From contig NZ_JPMD01000017.1 in the NCBI RefSeq assembly GCF_000732635.1, positions 62,001-126,000 of the forward strand: a stretch of 64,000 nucleotides of DNA, in the 5' to 3' direction. Of this stretch, positions 17,400-25,342 are shown in pieces. Every line of letters starts with the position of its first letter. Position 1 is the stretch's first letter. Both the position numbers and the translations under genes were made by a program. The stretch comes from Clostridium sulfidigenes (GTDB taxonomy: Bacteria; Bacillota; Clostridia; Clostridiales; Clostridiaceae). The notes below the pieces were generated by a model. That model was not told the DNA's origin. It was given only the letters and a program-made list of their open reading frames with translations, and did no database searches.

Positions 17400-17726
17400 A
17401 TGAAAAAATTTACTGTTATGATATTAATCTTGATAACTCTAATGTTTGTTGCATCTGCTTCTACTCCTGCATTTGCCCAAAATCTATTCAAAGAAGGCTC
17501 ATATAAGTTATCAGACTTCGTTCCTGCAAAAAACAATTCTTACTTTGTTCAGAATATTTCATCAAAAGGTAATTGTTACTTCGCAGTTATGGGTGAAAAT
17601 GATGCCTTATTACAAGTTATATACCTAACTCCAAAATCGTCAAGATATAATCTAATTCCTCTTAAATCAGAATATAAAGTTTTTATAGTTGGAGATGGCG
17701 AAATATTCATTAAAGGTGTTGATTAA
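17400..17726 (+). CDS. Small secreted protein of unknown function, copy 1 of a tandem pair
   Basis: The 108-residue product has a clear signal peptide (KKFTVMILILITLMFVASAS, then cleavage near AFAQ). The mature part of about 80 residues has alternating hydrophobic strands, matching the neighbour in KEGxYxLxDFxPxKxN, NISSKxN and the ending GxGExxIK. The ATG at 17400 follows AAAGGTGG. A TTG at 17379 is the wrong start because it precedes that site. The family was not recognised. The mature sequence has no cysteine pair, lipobox or sortase signal beyond one Cys, so it is probably released or surface-associated by another route. Confidence 0.75.
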   Translation: MKKFTVMILILITLMFVASASTPAFAQNLFKEGSYKLSDFVPAKNNSYFVQNISSKGNCYFAVMGENDALLQVIYLTPKSSRYNLIPLKSEYKVFIVGDGEIFIKGVD

Positions 17727-17867
17727 TATATATTTTTCTATTTAATCTTACATTAGTAATAAATAAAATATATATTATTTATATGTATTCCCCTTACAAT
17801 TACTATAAAATTTTTGTTTTACATTATTTTTTAACTACATAAACTATTATCGAAAGGCGGCTATTAT

Positions 17868-18194
17868 ATGAAAAAATTTACTACAACATTAGTAATTTTG
17901 ATTGCATTAATACTTAGTACTTCTATTGTAGCTCTTGCATCTGACAACGCTACTTATAAAGAAGGTATTTACACATTAGCAGACTTTGCTCCTACAAAAG
18001 ATAATCTTTATACTATTCGGAACATTTCATCAAAAGATAATTCTTACTTAATAGTTATGGATGAAAATCTTACTTCACTGCAGTTTCTACGTTTAGAGCC
18101 TAAATCCCCAATACATGATTTAATTCCTCTTACGCCAAAATACAGAATTGTTATATTTGGTGCTGGAGAAGTACTTATAAAACCAGCAAAATAA
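17868..18194 (+). CDS. Small secreted protein of unknown function, copy 2 of a tandem pair
   Basis: The 108-residue paralogue of the preceding gene has a signal peptide (KKFTTTLVILIALILSTSI, cleavage near ALAS) and a mature domain with YKEGIYTLADFAPTKDN, NISSKDNSYLIVMDEN and a terminal FGAGEVLIKP. The duplication includes about 35 bp upstream: AACTACATAAACTATT and the GAAAGGCGG site recur in front of both genes. Protein identity is moderate, so the duplication is not recent. No function can be assigned. Confidence 0.75.
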   Translation: MKKFTTTLVILIALILSTSIVALASDNATYKEGIYTLADFAPTKDNLYTIRNISSKDNSYLIVMDENLTSLQFLRLEPKSPIHDLIPLTPKYRIVIFGAGEVLIKPAK

Positions 18195-18216
18195 AATATA
18201 TATTTACTATTTCATT

Positions 18217-18258
18217 GTCATATGAGAATACCGCCTTACAGCAGTGCTCTCATATGAC
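18217..18258 (+). terminator. Hairpin after the secreted-protein pair
   Basis: An 11-bp stem, GTCATATGAGA with TCTCATATGAC, starts 23 nt past the second secreted-protein stop. The downstream T-tract is weak, so it may terminate inefficiently or act as an mRNA 3' stabiliser. Confidence 0.5.
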
Positions 18259-18497
18259 CTTATTCTTGATCTTAAAATATTTTTAATTATTCTTAAATGC
18301 TTGGCTCATAGTTCATTAAAATTAATTTACCCCTTACTGGCATCTTATACCACCTGTACCTCTATTTTGGCATACTTATTCTCATGTAACTAGGCTCTGT
18401 GCTTAATAAACGTGATAAAATTTGGAGAGAATTTATATTTTCATATAACAAATAGTTATATATTAAACTATTCATATATGTTAATAGGAAACTATGT

Positions 18498-18513
18498 AAC
18501 TAGTTAACTAGTT
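18498..18513. repeat. 16-bp perfect palindrome in a gene-free stretch
   Basis: AACTAGTTAACTAGTT is self-complementary over its full length. It resembles MarR-type operators or plasmid-origin repeats, but no gene follows directly. The surrounding stretch 18259-18680 holds no convincing ORF. Confidence 0.4.
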
Positions 18514-18631
18514 GTTCTGTTCATGCGGGTTTAAATGATTTTAGAGTTCATAAGTTATTGTACAATTAAAATAAACCTTTGCTATTTTCCCCCTTGGGTG
18601 GTAAATAGTTGAATTTATACAACTTCTATGA

Positions 18632-18820
18632 GGTGAAGATAAAACAAAATATATTGAAATCCTTAAATTAAATAAAGAGCTCATGAAAAAAGTATTTAAG
18701 ATTAAACAAATCAAAGCTCTAATTCAAACAGCATGGTTGAGTGATGCTAAGTATGAGAAAGGCTCTGGTATGGTTGAATTAACTTTTAGTCCATTATATT
18801 TTAATTTCAAAAAAACATAA
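18632..18820 (+). pseudogene. Short coding remnant, possibly a Rep_3-type replication initiator fragment
   Basis: An open frame from 18632 (after an in-frame TGA) to a TAA at 18818-18820 includes an ATG at 18683. It contains the segment AWLSDAKYEKGSGMVELTF, which loosely resembles the core of Rep_3-family plasmid initiators (a short strand, a lysine-rich turn, then a V-E-L-F strand). Only about 60 codons remain, against roughly 250-400 in an intact initiator. The identification is tentative; it could also be a phage remnant. Confidence 0.3.
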
Positions 18821-18876
18821 ACAATAAGGAGCAGAACTAAAAATGTTCTATAATAATATAAAAAGAAGGAATTAAA

Positions 18877-18924
18877 ATACAAATAACGAATACGATTTAT
18901 ATATATCGTATTCGTTATTTGTAT
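18877..18924. repeat. 20-bp perfect inverted repeat directly before the DUF2628 gene
   Basis: Arms 18877-18896 and 18905-18924 are perfectly complementary (arm begins ATACAAATAACGAATACG) with an 8-nt loop. The right arm ends 2 nt before the GGAG ribosome site of the next gene. It could be an operator, a 5' hairpin or the end of a small mobile element. No U-tract follows on the plus strand. Confidence 0.7.
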
Positions 18925-18936
18925 TGGAGTGATTTT

Positions 18937-19422
18937 ATGAATAGTGGGCTTGTAGATAAGAAACTAACTAAGGAAGAATTAAAGAGTTTCATAGGGGATA
19001 AGAATATAGATTATTATGAGAAAAGACTAGATATATATTTTAATGAGTCAGCTGATATGACACCAAAATGGAATTGGGCTGCATTTGTATTTGGATTCTT
19101 TTGGATGGCATATAGAAAGATGTATTTGTGCGCTAGTGCAATAATACCTCTGTATATTATTTTAAGGCCAGGTGGGATACGAAATTTTATACATCCTTTT
19201 ATTGTGTTTTTATGGGTTTTAATAGGTATGTATAGTAATAGAATTTATTATGAACACGCGAAGATAAAAATTAATAAAATCAAAAATATGAGAATTGGGA
19301 ATGATGAAAAAAACAAAAAAATAAGACAATCAGGAGGAACGAATAAGATTGCAGTGATTATATTGGCAATAATATTAGTGATAATAATATCAGCACTACC
19401 TACTCCATTTTTCAAATATTAA
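18937..19422 (+). CDS. DUF2628 family membrane protein
   Basis: The 161-residue product has the DUF2628 pattern: a hydrophilic N-terminus, PKWNWAAFVFGFFWMAYRKMYLCA (about 45-68) with its paired aromatic turn, two further helices, and GMYSNRIYYEHAKIKINKI. A final hydrophobic helix (IAVIILAIILVIIISAL) follows a charged segment. The ATG at 18937 with TTGGAGTGATTTT before it is preferred to a TTG at 18919, which lies within the hairpin arm. The function of the family is unknown. The gene stands alone with its own terminator. Confidence 0.8.
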   Translation: MNSGLVDKKLTKEELKSFIGDKNIDYYEKRLDIYFNESADMTPKWNWAAFVFGFFWMAYRKMYLCASAIIPLYIILRPGGIRNFIHPFIVFLWVLIGMYSNRIYYEHAKIKINKIKNMRIGNDEKNKKIRQSGGTNKIAVIILAIILVIIISALPTPFFKY

Positions 19423-19537
19423 AAACTTAAGAGCCTTCCCCTTAACAATTGATTTTTTCTAGTTCCTTGCTATGATTATTATACAATTTTAAAAAGACTC
19501 CTTTCTTTAGGAATTTCTAAAGAAGGGTATAAAAATC

Positions 19538-19592
19538 CCTAGTGTAAATTTTGATTGAACACCTAAATTATAACACTAGGTTTTTATTTTTA
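19538..19592 (+). terminator. Terminator after the DUF2628 gene
   Basis: CCTAGTGT pairs with ACACTAGG across a 27-nt loop and is followed by TTTTTATTTTT. A second hairpin (CTTTCTTTAG with CTAAAGAAGG) lies just before it. Most of the gene-free stretch 19423-19756 is explained by these, apart from the GC-rich block beginning near 19660. Confidence 0.75.
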
Positions 19593-19756
19593 AGTATCCT
19601 AACTTAAACAAATGTTTATTATAAAAATTAAGACTTTATTATTTAGTTAAAGTTATCTCTCTAGTTTAACAACCGCCTCAGCAGTAGCTTTCTGCCATTC
19701 AAAGTTCATCTGTGACTCCTTTTCATGGGAAAACCTTGCATGGACATTCGTAAGGC

Positions 19757-21307
19757 TTACTTCGTCCCGTTGGTCCTTGTTAGCCTAACGACTGTTTCAA
19801 CGTGATGTCCTTGAGGGAACATGTCTACTGGCTGTAGCTCCACTGCTTTATAATTTAATTCTTCAAGAATCTTTAAATCCCTTGCTAAGGTTGCAGGGTC
19901 ACAGGATACATAAACAATCCTTTTAGGTTTTACTTCTGCTATGGCATGTAGAAGTGATTCCTCACAGCCCTTTCTTGGAGGGTCTAGCATAATTACATCT
20001 GGGTGTATTCCACCTTCAATTAGTCTTGGAATTTCTTCTTCTGATTTTCCTACTATAAATTCCACATTTTTTACATTATTAATTATTTTGTTTTCATTAG
20101 CATTTTCTATAGCTTCTGGTATTATTTCAATTCCATATACCATTTTAGCTTTTTTAGATAAGAACAGTGATATAGTCCCTGTACCACAATATGCATCAAA
20201 TACAACCTCGTTTCCTGTAAGACTTGCATATTCTAATGCTTTTTTATATAGAATTTCTGTTTGTACAGGATTTACTTGAAAGAAAGATAATGGTGATATA
20301 TTAAATCTAAATTCACCTATATAATCTGATATTGTATCTGTTCCCCATAGAGTAATAGATTTGTTACCTAAAATCACATTTGTTTTATCCTTATTTACAT
20401 TTTGAATTATAGATTTAAGATTTAAAATTTCTTCTCTAAGAGATTTTATAAGTGGTTTTATATTAGGTAACTTTTCTCCATTAGTAACTATTACAACCAT
20501 TATCTCCTTAGTCTGAAAACCCTCTCTAATCATTATATGTCTAACTACACCACTATGATTTTTTTCATCATAAGGAGTTACTTTATTCTCTTTCATCCAT
20601 TCCTTAAGAATCTTAACAACTTTATCACCTATTTTACTTTGTATATAACAGTGATCCATATTGATTATTTCATGAGATCTTGGTGCATAAAATCCTACTA
20701 CTATATTTCCATCATTATTTCCAACTGGTAACTGAACCTTATTTCTATAGTTATATGGGAAATCCATACCAATAGTATTATGTACCTTTAATCCTTCTAT
20801 CTTTCCTACTCTTTCCATAACATCCTTTACTCTTTGAGTTTTAAAGTTAAGTTGTTCTTCATAGGATATATGTTGAAGATTACAGCCTCCACATCTCTTA
20901 TAAATTGGACATATAGGTTCTGTCCTATATTTAGAGGAGAGAATTACATCTAATAGTTTACCTATTCCATAAGTTTTACTTACTTTTATAAGCTTTATCT
21001 TTACTGTTTCACCCTTTATGGCTCCTTTAACAAACACAGTAAAGTTATTTATTTTACCTACCCCTTCTCCTTCATGTCCATATCCTTCTATCTTAATTAT
21101 ATAATCCTTATTCTTCGCAATTTCTATATCTGCATGATTATTGTTTAATTCTAAAATAAGATTTTCTATCTCTGCTTCTCTTTCTTCACTTTCCCTATCC
21201 TCTTTTAGAAATCTTTCTTTTTCTAATGAAGCTTTCACTCTTTCTCTCTCTTCTTTTTCAGCTTCTTCTATAACTTTAACCTTACTTATCTGTTTACGTA
21301 TTTTCAT
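19757..21307 (-). CDS. rlmD: 23S rRNA (uracil-5-)-methyltransferase RlmD/RumA
   Basis: This 516-residue protein has a TRAM domain (about 65-125, GYGHEGEGVGKINNFTVFV), the Fe-S cysteines CPIYKRCGGCNLQH, a SAM-binding VFDAYCGTGTISLFLS motif and the catalytic VSCDPATLARD loop. It would methylate U1939 (E. coli numbering) of 23S rRNA or a close site. Residues 1-60 form a highly charged, probably coiled N-terminal extension (many EE/KE/RE runs) not needed by the family. The C-terminus (LTRTNGTK) and the next 100 bp are richer in GC than the surroundings. The start has an AAAGGGTGG site. Confidence 0.92.
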   Translation of the reverse strand: MKIRKQISKVKVIEEAEKEERERVKASLEKERFLKEDRESEEREAEIENLILELNNNHADIEIAKNKDYIIKIEGYGHEGEGVGKINNFTVFVKGAIKGETVKIKLIKVSKTYGIGKLLDVILSSKYRTEPICPIYKRCGGCNLQHISYEEQLNFKTQRVKDVMERVGKIEGLKVHNTIGMDFPYNYRNKVQLPVGNNDGNIVVGFYAPRSHEIINMDHCYIQSKIGDKVVKILKEWMKENKVTPYDEKNHSGVVRHIMIREGFQTKEIMVVIVTNGEKLPNIKPLIKSLREEILNLKSIIQNVNKDKTNVILGNKSITLWGTDTISDYIGEFRFNISPLSFFQVNPVQTEILYKKALEYASLTGNEVVFDAYCGTGTISLFLSKKAKMVYGIEIIPEAIENANENKIINNVKNVEFIVGKSEEEIPRLIEGGIHPDVIMLDPPRKGCEESLLHAIAEVKPKRIVYVSCDPATLARDLKILEELNYKAVELQPVDMFPQGHHVETVVRLTRTNGTK

Positions 21308-21397
21308 AAAACCACCCTTTATTAGCTTCTAATTAATTTTAATTTTATCAGAAAACTAGTCAATTAACCATAATAAGTAGTCATAATATAAAATTAA

Positions 21398-21448
21398 AGT
21401 AAGGGCAACTTTAGATTATTAATAAAATTAGCTAAAGTTACCCTTACT
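21398..21448 (-). terminator. Terminator after the DUF1540 gene
   Basis: A 17-bp stem with one mismatch (AGTAAGGG, AACTTTAG and complements at 21398-21414 and 21432-21448) lies 9 nt after the DUF1540 stop on the minus strand and is followed by a T-rich run. Confidence 0.85.
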
Positions 21449-21456
21449 ATGGTGAA

Positions 21457-21816
21457 TTAAATTTTAAAAGTTTCACAGTCTGTTCTATTACTACTTATTG
21501 CACCTACCCCATTAATGTGTACAAAGTTTGCAACACAATCCTTATTGATATTATACCTACAGTTTATTGCATCACATACTATTCTTGGTCCTGTACCTCC
21601 AGAGAAATTATTAAAGCTTTGTTTAACTTCTCCTCCAATATTCATATTATATACATTGGAAAGAGAATTTTTTATTCCCATTTCTGTGAAGCTTCCACAC
21701 TGAGTATACTCACTAGAGTGAGCATTTGCTCCTTGTACATGGATACTGTTAGCGGTGCACATTCCAGAGTTGTTGTGTGTACAATTAGTTGCATTACATG
21801 CTAAATTTCCACTCAT
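21457..21816 (-). CDS. DUF1540 domain protein (two-repeat)
   Basis: This 119-residue protein has two copies of the DUF1540 cysteine motif: ACNATNCTHNNSGMCTANSI (N-terminal) and VCDAINCRYNINKDCVANFV (C-terminal), each followed by H(V/I)xG(A/V)xA and a later cysteine (TQCGSF, TDCETF). The pattern suggests two small metal-binding modules joined by a Gly/Asn-rich linker. Such proteins are common in spore-forming Firmicutes and their role is unknown. It is monocistronic, with AGGAG before the ATG and a terminator behind. Confidence 0.85.
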   Translation of the reverse strand: MSGNLACNATNCTHNNSGMCTANSIHVQGANAHSSEYTQCGSFTEMGIKNSLSNVYNMNIGGEVKQSFNNFSGGTGPRIVCDAINCRYNINKDCVANFVHINGVGAISSNRTDCETFKI

Positions 21817-21951
21817 TCATAGCACTCCTATTCTTAATTATTTTCTTAAGTTATTAGATAATACTATTATGTGGAAAAATATTTTTTTTATGCACGGGGT
21901 AGGCCTAAAATTATCGCTACTTCTTAATGCTAATATATCTAAATTAAAACT

Positions 21952-21985
21952 CTCAAAAAAATTAAAGACACCCTTAGCGGGTGTC
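21952..21985 (-). terminator. Terminator of the pfkA-pyk operon
   Basis: GACACCC (21967-21973) pairs with GGGTGTC (21979-21985). On the minus strand it is followed by TTTAATTTTTTT. The rest of the gap 21817-22137 shows only the DUF1540 upstream region and no further gene. Confidence 0.9.
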
Positions 21986-22137
21986 AATAATGAATCAGTT
22001 GCCAAAAATGTTATATTTTAAGTCTTATCCATTGGATTATTAATTATACATTAAATTTCAGATAATTTCAATATTTTTTATAAATTTTACATAAATACCA
22101 TAATTATCTTAATTTTAAAATAATTTCTTGGGTGAAA

Positions 22138-23895
22138 CTACTTAATATTAGCTTTGCCGCTATATACCATTCCTACTTTTGAGTCCATAGTTATAAAACA
22201 TCCAGATTTTATAATTGAAGATGCGTTTTGTGCGTTATATATAATAGGAATGTTTCTTGATGCACATTCTAGTAATACGCTAGAACTCATCTCATCGCTT
22301 TCTACTATTATTCCACCAACTTCATTAAGCACATCTGAAAAATCTCTACTTAATTTATCTACTATAATAATTTGCTTTTCATCTAAAGAATTAAAAAACT
22401 TCTTAGAATTATTTACATGCATTACTGTTCCAAAAGCTGTACCAGAATTACTTCCTTTACCTTGTAAAAGTACATCTCCTATAATATGAACCTTCATCAT
22501 ATTTGTACTACCTATGTAGTTCATTGGTATTCCTGCAACAATTACTACAAGATCACCCTTCTTTACATAATTAGCTGCTAATGCAATTTCTGAAGTCTTA
22601 TCTATTAATTCATCTGTATCTTTTAATTTTGGAGTTATTACAGGGAACACACCCCAATTTAGTGCTAAACTTCTTGCAACCCTTTCATAAGGAGTACAAG
22701 CTATTACTTCACATTCCGGTCTATATTTAGAGATTTGTCTTGCAGTTTGACCGCTTTGAGTCGCTGTAATTATTGCTGATGCATTTAACTCCATTGCTGT
22801 TGTACATGTAGCTACACTTATAGCATTAGGCACATTAGCAACATGTAACTTTCTTCTTTTCTTAAAACTTTCCTCGTAGTTTATATATTCCTCTGCCTTC
22901 ATAGCTATTTGAGACATAGTTTTTACAACTTCTACTGGATATTTACCACTGGCAGTCTCTCCACTTAGCATTATAGCATCAGTTCCATCAAAGATGGCAT
23001 TAGCTACATCTGAAGCTTCTGCTCTAGTAGGTCTTGGATTTCTAATCATAGAATCTAACATTTGAGTTGCAGTAATTACGGGCTTTCCAGCTTCATTACA
23101 TTTTTGTATAATCATCTTCTGAACTACTGGTACCTCTTCAGTAGGAATTTCCACTCCTAAATCCCCTCTTGCTACCATAATTCCATCAGAATATCTTATA
23201 ATTTCATCAATATTATCTACGCCTTCTCTATTTTCAATCTTTGAAAATACTTGAATATAATCTCCACCATTCTTATCAAGAAGATGTCTTATATCTAGAA
23301 CATCTGTACCTTTTCTTATAAAAGATGCAGCTACTATATCTACTTCACTTTCTATACCAAACATTAAATCTGCTATATCTTTCTCTGTTAATGCTGGAAG
23401 ATTTAATTTAACTCCTGGCACGTTCATTCCCTTGTGATTTCCTATTACTCCTGTATTTTCAACATGAGTTTTTATTTCTTTACCCTCTATAGATAATACT
23501 TTTAATGCCACTAATCCATCATTTATTAAAAGTGTGTTTCCTGGTTTTACATCTTTATATAGGTTTTTATAAGTAATAGAACATTTAGTTTCATCTCCTA
23601 TAATATCCTCTCCACAATGAACTATAAAAGTTGTTCCTTCTTTAAGTTCTACAGTTCCATTTTCAAAGTTTCCAGTTCTAATCTCTGGTCCCTTTGTATC
23701 AAGTAATATAGCAATATGCTTTTCTAATTCAGCTCTTGCTTCCTTAACCATATCTATTCTTCTCTTATGCTCTTCATGACTTCCATGAGAGAAATTTAAT
23801 CTGGCAGCATTCATACCATTTTCAATTAACTTTTTTATAATTTCCTTTTCATCAGTAGTAGGTCCCATTGTACAAACAATTTTAGTTTTCTTCAT
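22138..23895 (-). CDS. pyk: Pyruvate kinase with C-terminal PEP-utiliser-like swivelling domain
   Basis: This 585-residue enzyme makes pyruvate and ATP from PEP and ADP. KIVCTMGPTT opens the TIM barrel, and the active-site lysine region VSFSKIENREGVDNIDEI and the MVARGDLGVEIP motif are present. Residues about 475-585 (GTVMHVNNSKKFFNSL onward) form the extra PEP-utiliser-like domain found in many Firmicutes pyruvate kinases. AAAGGAGG precedes the ATG. It follows pfkA by 108 bp and shares its promoter and terminator. Confidence 0.97.
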   Translation of the reverse strand: MKKTKIVCTMGPTTDEKEIIKKLIENGMNAARLNFSHGSHEEHKRRIDMVKEARAELEKHIAILLDTKGPEIRTGNFENGTVELKEGTTFIVHCGEDIIGDETKCSITYKNLYKDVKPGNTLLINDGLVALKVLSIEGKEIKTHVENTGVIGNHKGMNVPGVKLNLPALTEKDIADLMFGIESEVDIVAASFIRKGTDVLDIRHLLDKNGGDYIQVFSKIENREGVDNIDEIIRYSDGIMVARGDLGVEIPTEEVPVVQKMIIQKCNEAGKPVITATQMLDSMIRNPRPTRAEASDVANAIFDGTDAIMLSGETASGKYPVEVVKTMSQIAMKAEEYINYEESFKKRRKLHVANVPNAISVATCTTAMELNASAIITATQSGQTARQISKYRPECEVIACTPYERVARSLALNWGVFPVITPKLKDTDELIDKTSEIALAANYVKKGDLVVIVAGIPMNYIGSTNMMKVHIIGDVLLQGKGSNSGTAFGTVMHVNNSKKFFNSLDEKQIIIVDKLSRDFSDVLNEVGGIIVESDEMSSSVLLECASRNIPIIYNAQNASSIIKSGCFITMDSKVGMVYSGKANIK

Positions 23896-24003
23896 AGTTA
23901 TCCTCCTTTATATTTCATAGATTTAAATTCTTTTGCCTAGATAACTTTACCATTATATAAAATTATATTAAAATATTTATAATTCTACAATATCTATAAC
24001 CCA

Positions 24004-24963
24004 TTAATTCGACAAATCTACACTTAATTTATATAACTCTTCATTAAAACATGATTTTAAATCTAAAGCTTCTTTTATATCTATATCTATAATTTTATTT
24101 GCCTTTATACCAATAAGTCTTGCTGTCTTTCCTTCTAACAACACTTTTACCGCTTTACTACCCATTCTTGAAGCTAAAATTCTATCAAAAGCACTTGGAC
24201 TTCCGCCTCTTTGTATATATCCAAGCACAGTTGCCCTAGTCTCTATACCCGTTATTTCCTCTATGCTTTTAGCTAATTTCTGTGCTCCACCTACACCTTC
24301 AGCTAAGATTATAATATTATGAAGCTTACCATTACGTTTTCCTTTGAAAATATTCTCACATATATCTTCAATAGTGAATTTTTTTTCTGGAACTATTACC
24401 TGTTCAGCCCCACCAGCAATACCTGAAAATAAAGCTAAATCACCACAGTTTCTTCCCATAACTTCAATTACACTCACTCTTTCATGGGAGCTAGATGTAT
24501 CTCTAATTTTATTTATGGCATCAATAGCTGTATTTAAAGCTGTATCAAAACCAACGGTATAATCTGTATAAGGTAAATCATTATCTATAGTACCTGGTAT
24601 TCCAACTGTTGGTATACCTAAATCACTTAATTCCTTAGCTCCTCTAAAGGATCCATCTCCACCAATGACTATAATTCCATCTATTTTAAGGACTTTAATA
24701 ACATTAAGTGCCTTCTGTCTCCCTTCAGGTGTTCTAAACTCTTCACTTCTAGCAGTCCTTAGGATAGTACCACCTCTTTGAATTATATCAGAAACAGAGT
24801 GTCTATCCATCTCAAATATTTCTCCATTAATAAGCCCATTAAATCCTCTATGTACTCCAAATACCTGGACTTCATTTTCAATTCCAATCCTAACTACAGC
24901 TCTTATTGCTGCATTCATTGCTGGTGAATCTCCACCGCTAGTCAATACTGCAATTTTTTTCAC
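24004..24963 (-). CDS. pfkA: ATP-dependent 6-phosphofructokinase
   Basis: The 319-residue length is typical of bacterial Pfk[22 protein letters not shown] binds [12 protein letters not shown] and the catalytic [20 protein letters not shown] are intact, and the effector-site arginines of the second domain are in place. It commits fructose-6-phosphate to glycolysis. The start is GTG with GGGGG upstream. pfkA-pyk is a standard clostridial pair. In relatives recalled from memory dnaE lies directly upstream, but here a 6.6-kb block intervenes. Confidence 0.97.
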   Translation of the reverse strand: MKKIAVLTSGGDSPAMNAAIRAVVRIGIENEVQVFGVHRGFNGLINGEIFEMDRHSVSDIIQRGGTILRTARSEEFRTPEGRQKALNVIKVLKIDGIIVIGGDGSFRGAKELSDLGIPTVGIPGTIDNDLPYTDYTVGFDTALNTAIDAINKIRDTSSSHERVSVIEVMGRNCGDLALFSGIAGGAEQVIVPEKKFTIEDICENIFKGKRNGKLHNIIILAEGVGGAQKLAKSIEEITGIETRATVLGYIQRGGSPSAFDRILASRMGSKAVKVLLEGKTARLIGIKANKIIDIDIKEALDLKSCFNEELYKLSVDLSN

Positions 24964-25083
24964 TATATTACCCCCTAGCTTTATTGTGGTTATTATTTAT
25001 TTAAATCTCTACTTACTTAACTTAAGTTTAATGTTTAGAGTTACTCCTTGCAACCTATTATTGGATGTATTTGAGTAAATATC

Positions 25084-25112
25084 TATAAATTTGCTATTGT
25101 AAATGTTGTCAA
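25084..25112 (-). promoter_or_regulatory. Promoter of pfkA-pyk
   Basis: TTGACA (25107-25112) and TTTATA (25084-25089) are spaced by 17 nt, about 120 nt upstream of the pfkA start. The 379-bp gap also holds a distant inverted repeat (AGAAGAGTTA near 25197, TAACTCTTCT near 25317) that may belong to the lysS transcript end. Nothing else is evident. Confidence 0.55.
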
Positions 25113-25342
25113 CTTTTAATAAAGTCTCTTATAATTTATTCTTCCCATTTTATCCTTTATAATTAATAAATTTTAATAAAATTTATATACAAAATTAAGA
25201 AGAGTTACTTCTGCAATTAAACTTATCTTTACCAACAATTCAATTTACAATCTAATATCAATAAAATTTCTTTATATCTTCATGCAAATTAAAGTTAAAT
25301 CTAAGTAAAATTTGAACTAACTCTTCTCATATTATCTTTTAA

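Noticed and set aside
17446-17628. Second frame inside the first secreted-protein gene
   Set aside because: Internal alternative frame of a gene with a clear signal peptide and ribosome site.
19655-19710. Mini-ORF after rlmD starting MNFEWQ
   Set aside because: Only 18 codons from the ATG; the longer frame lacks a start. Kept as part of a finding, not as a gene.
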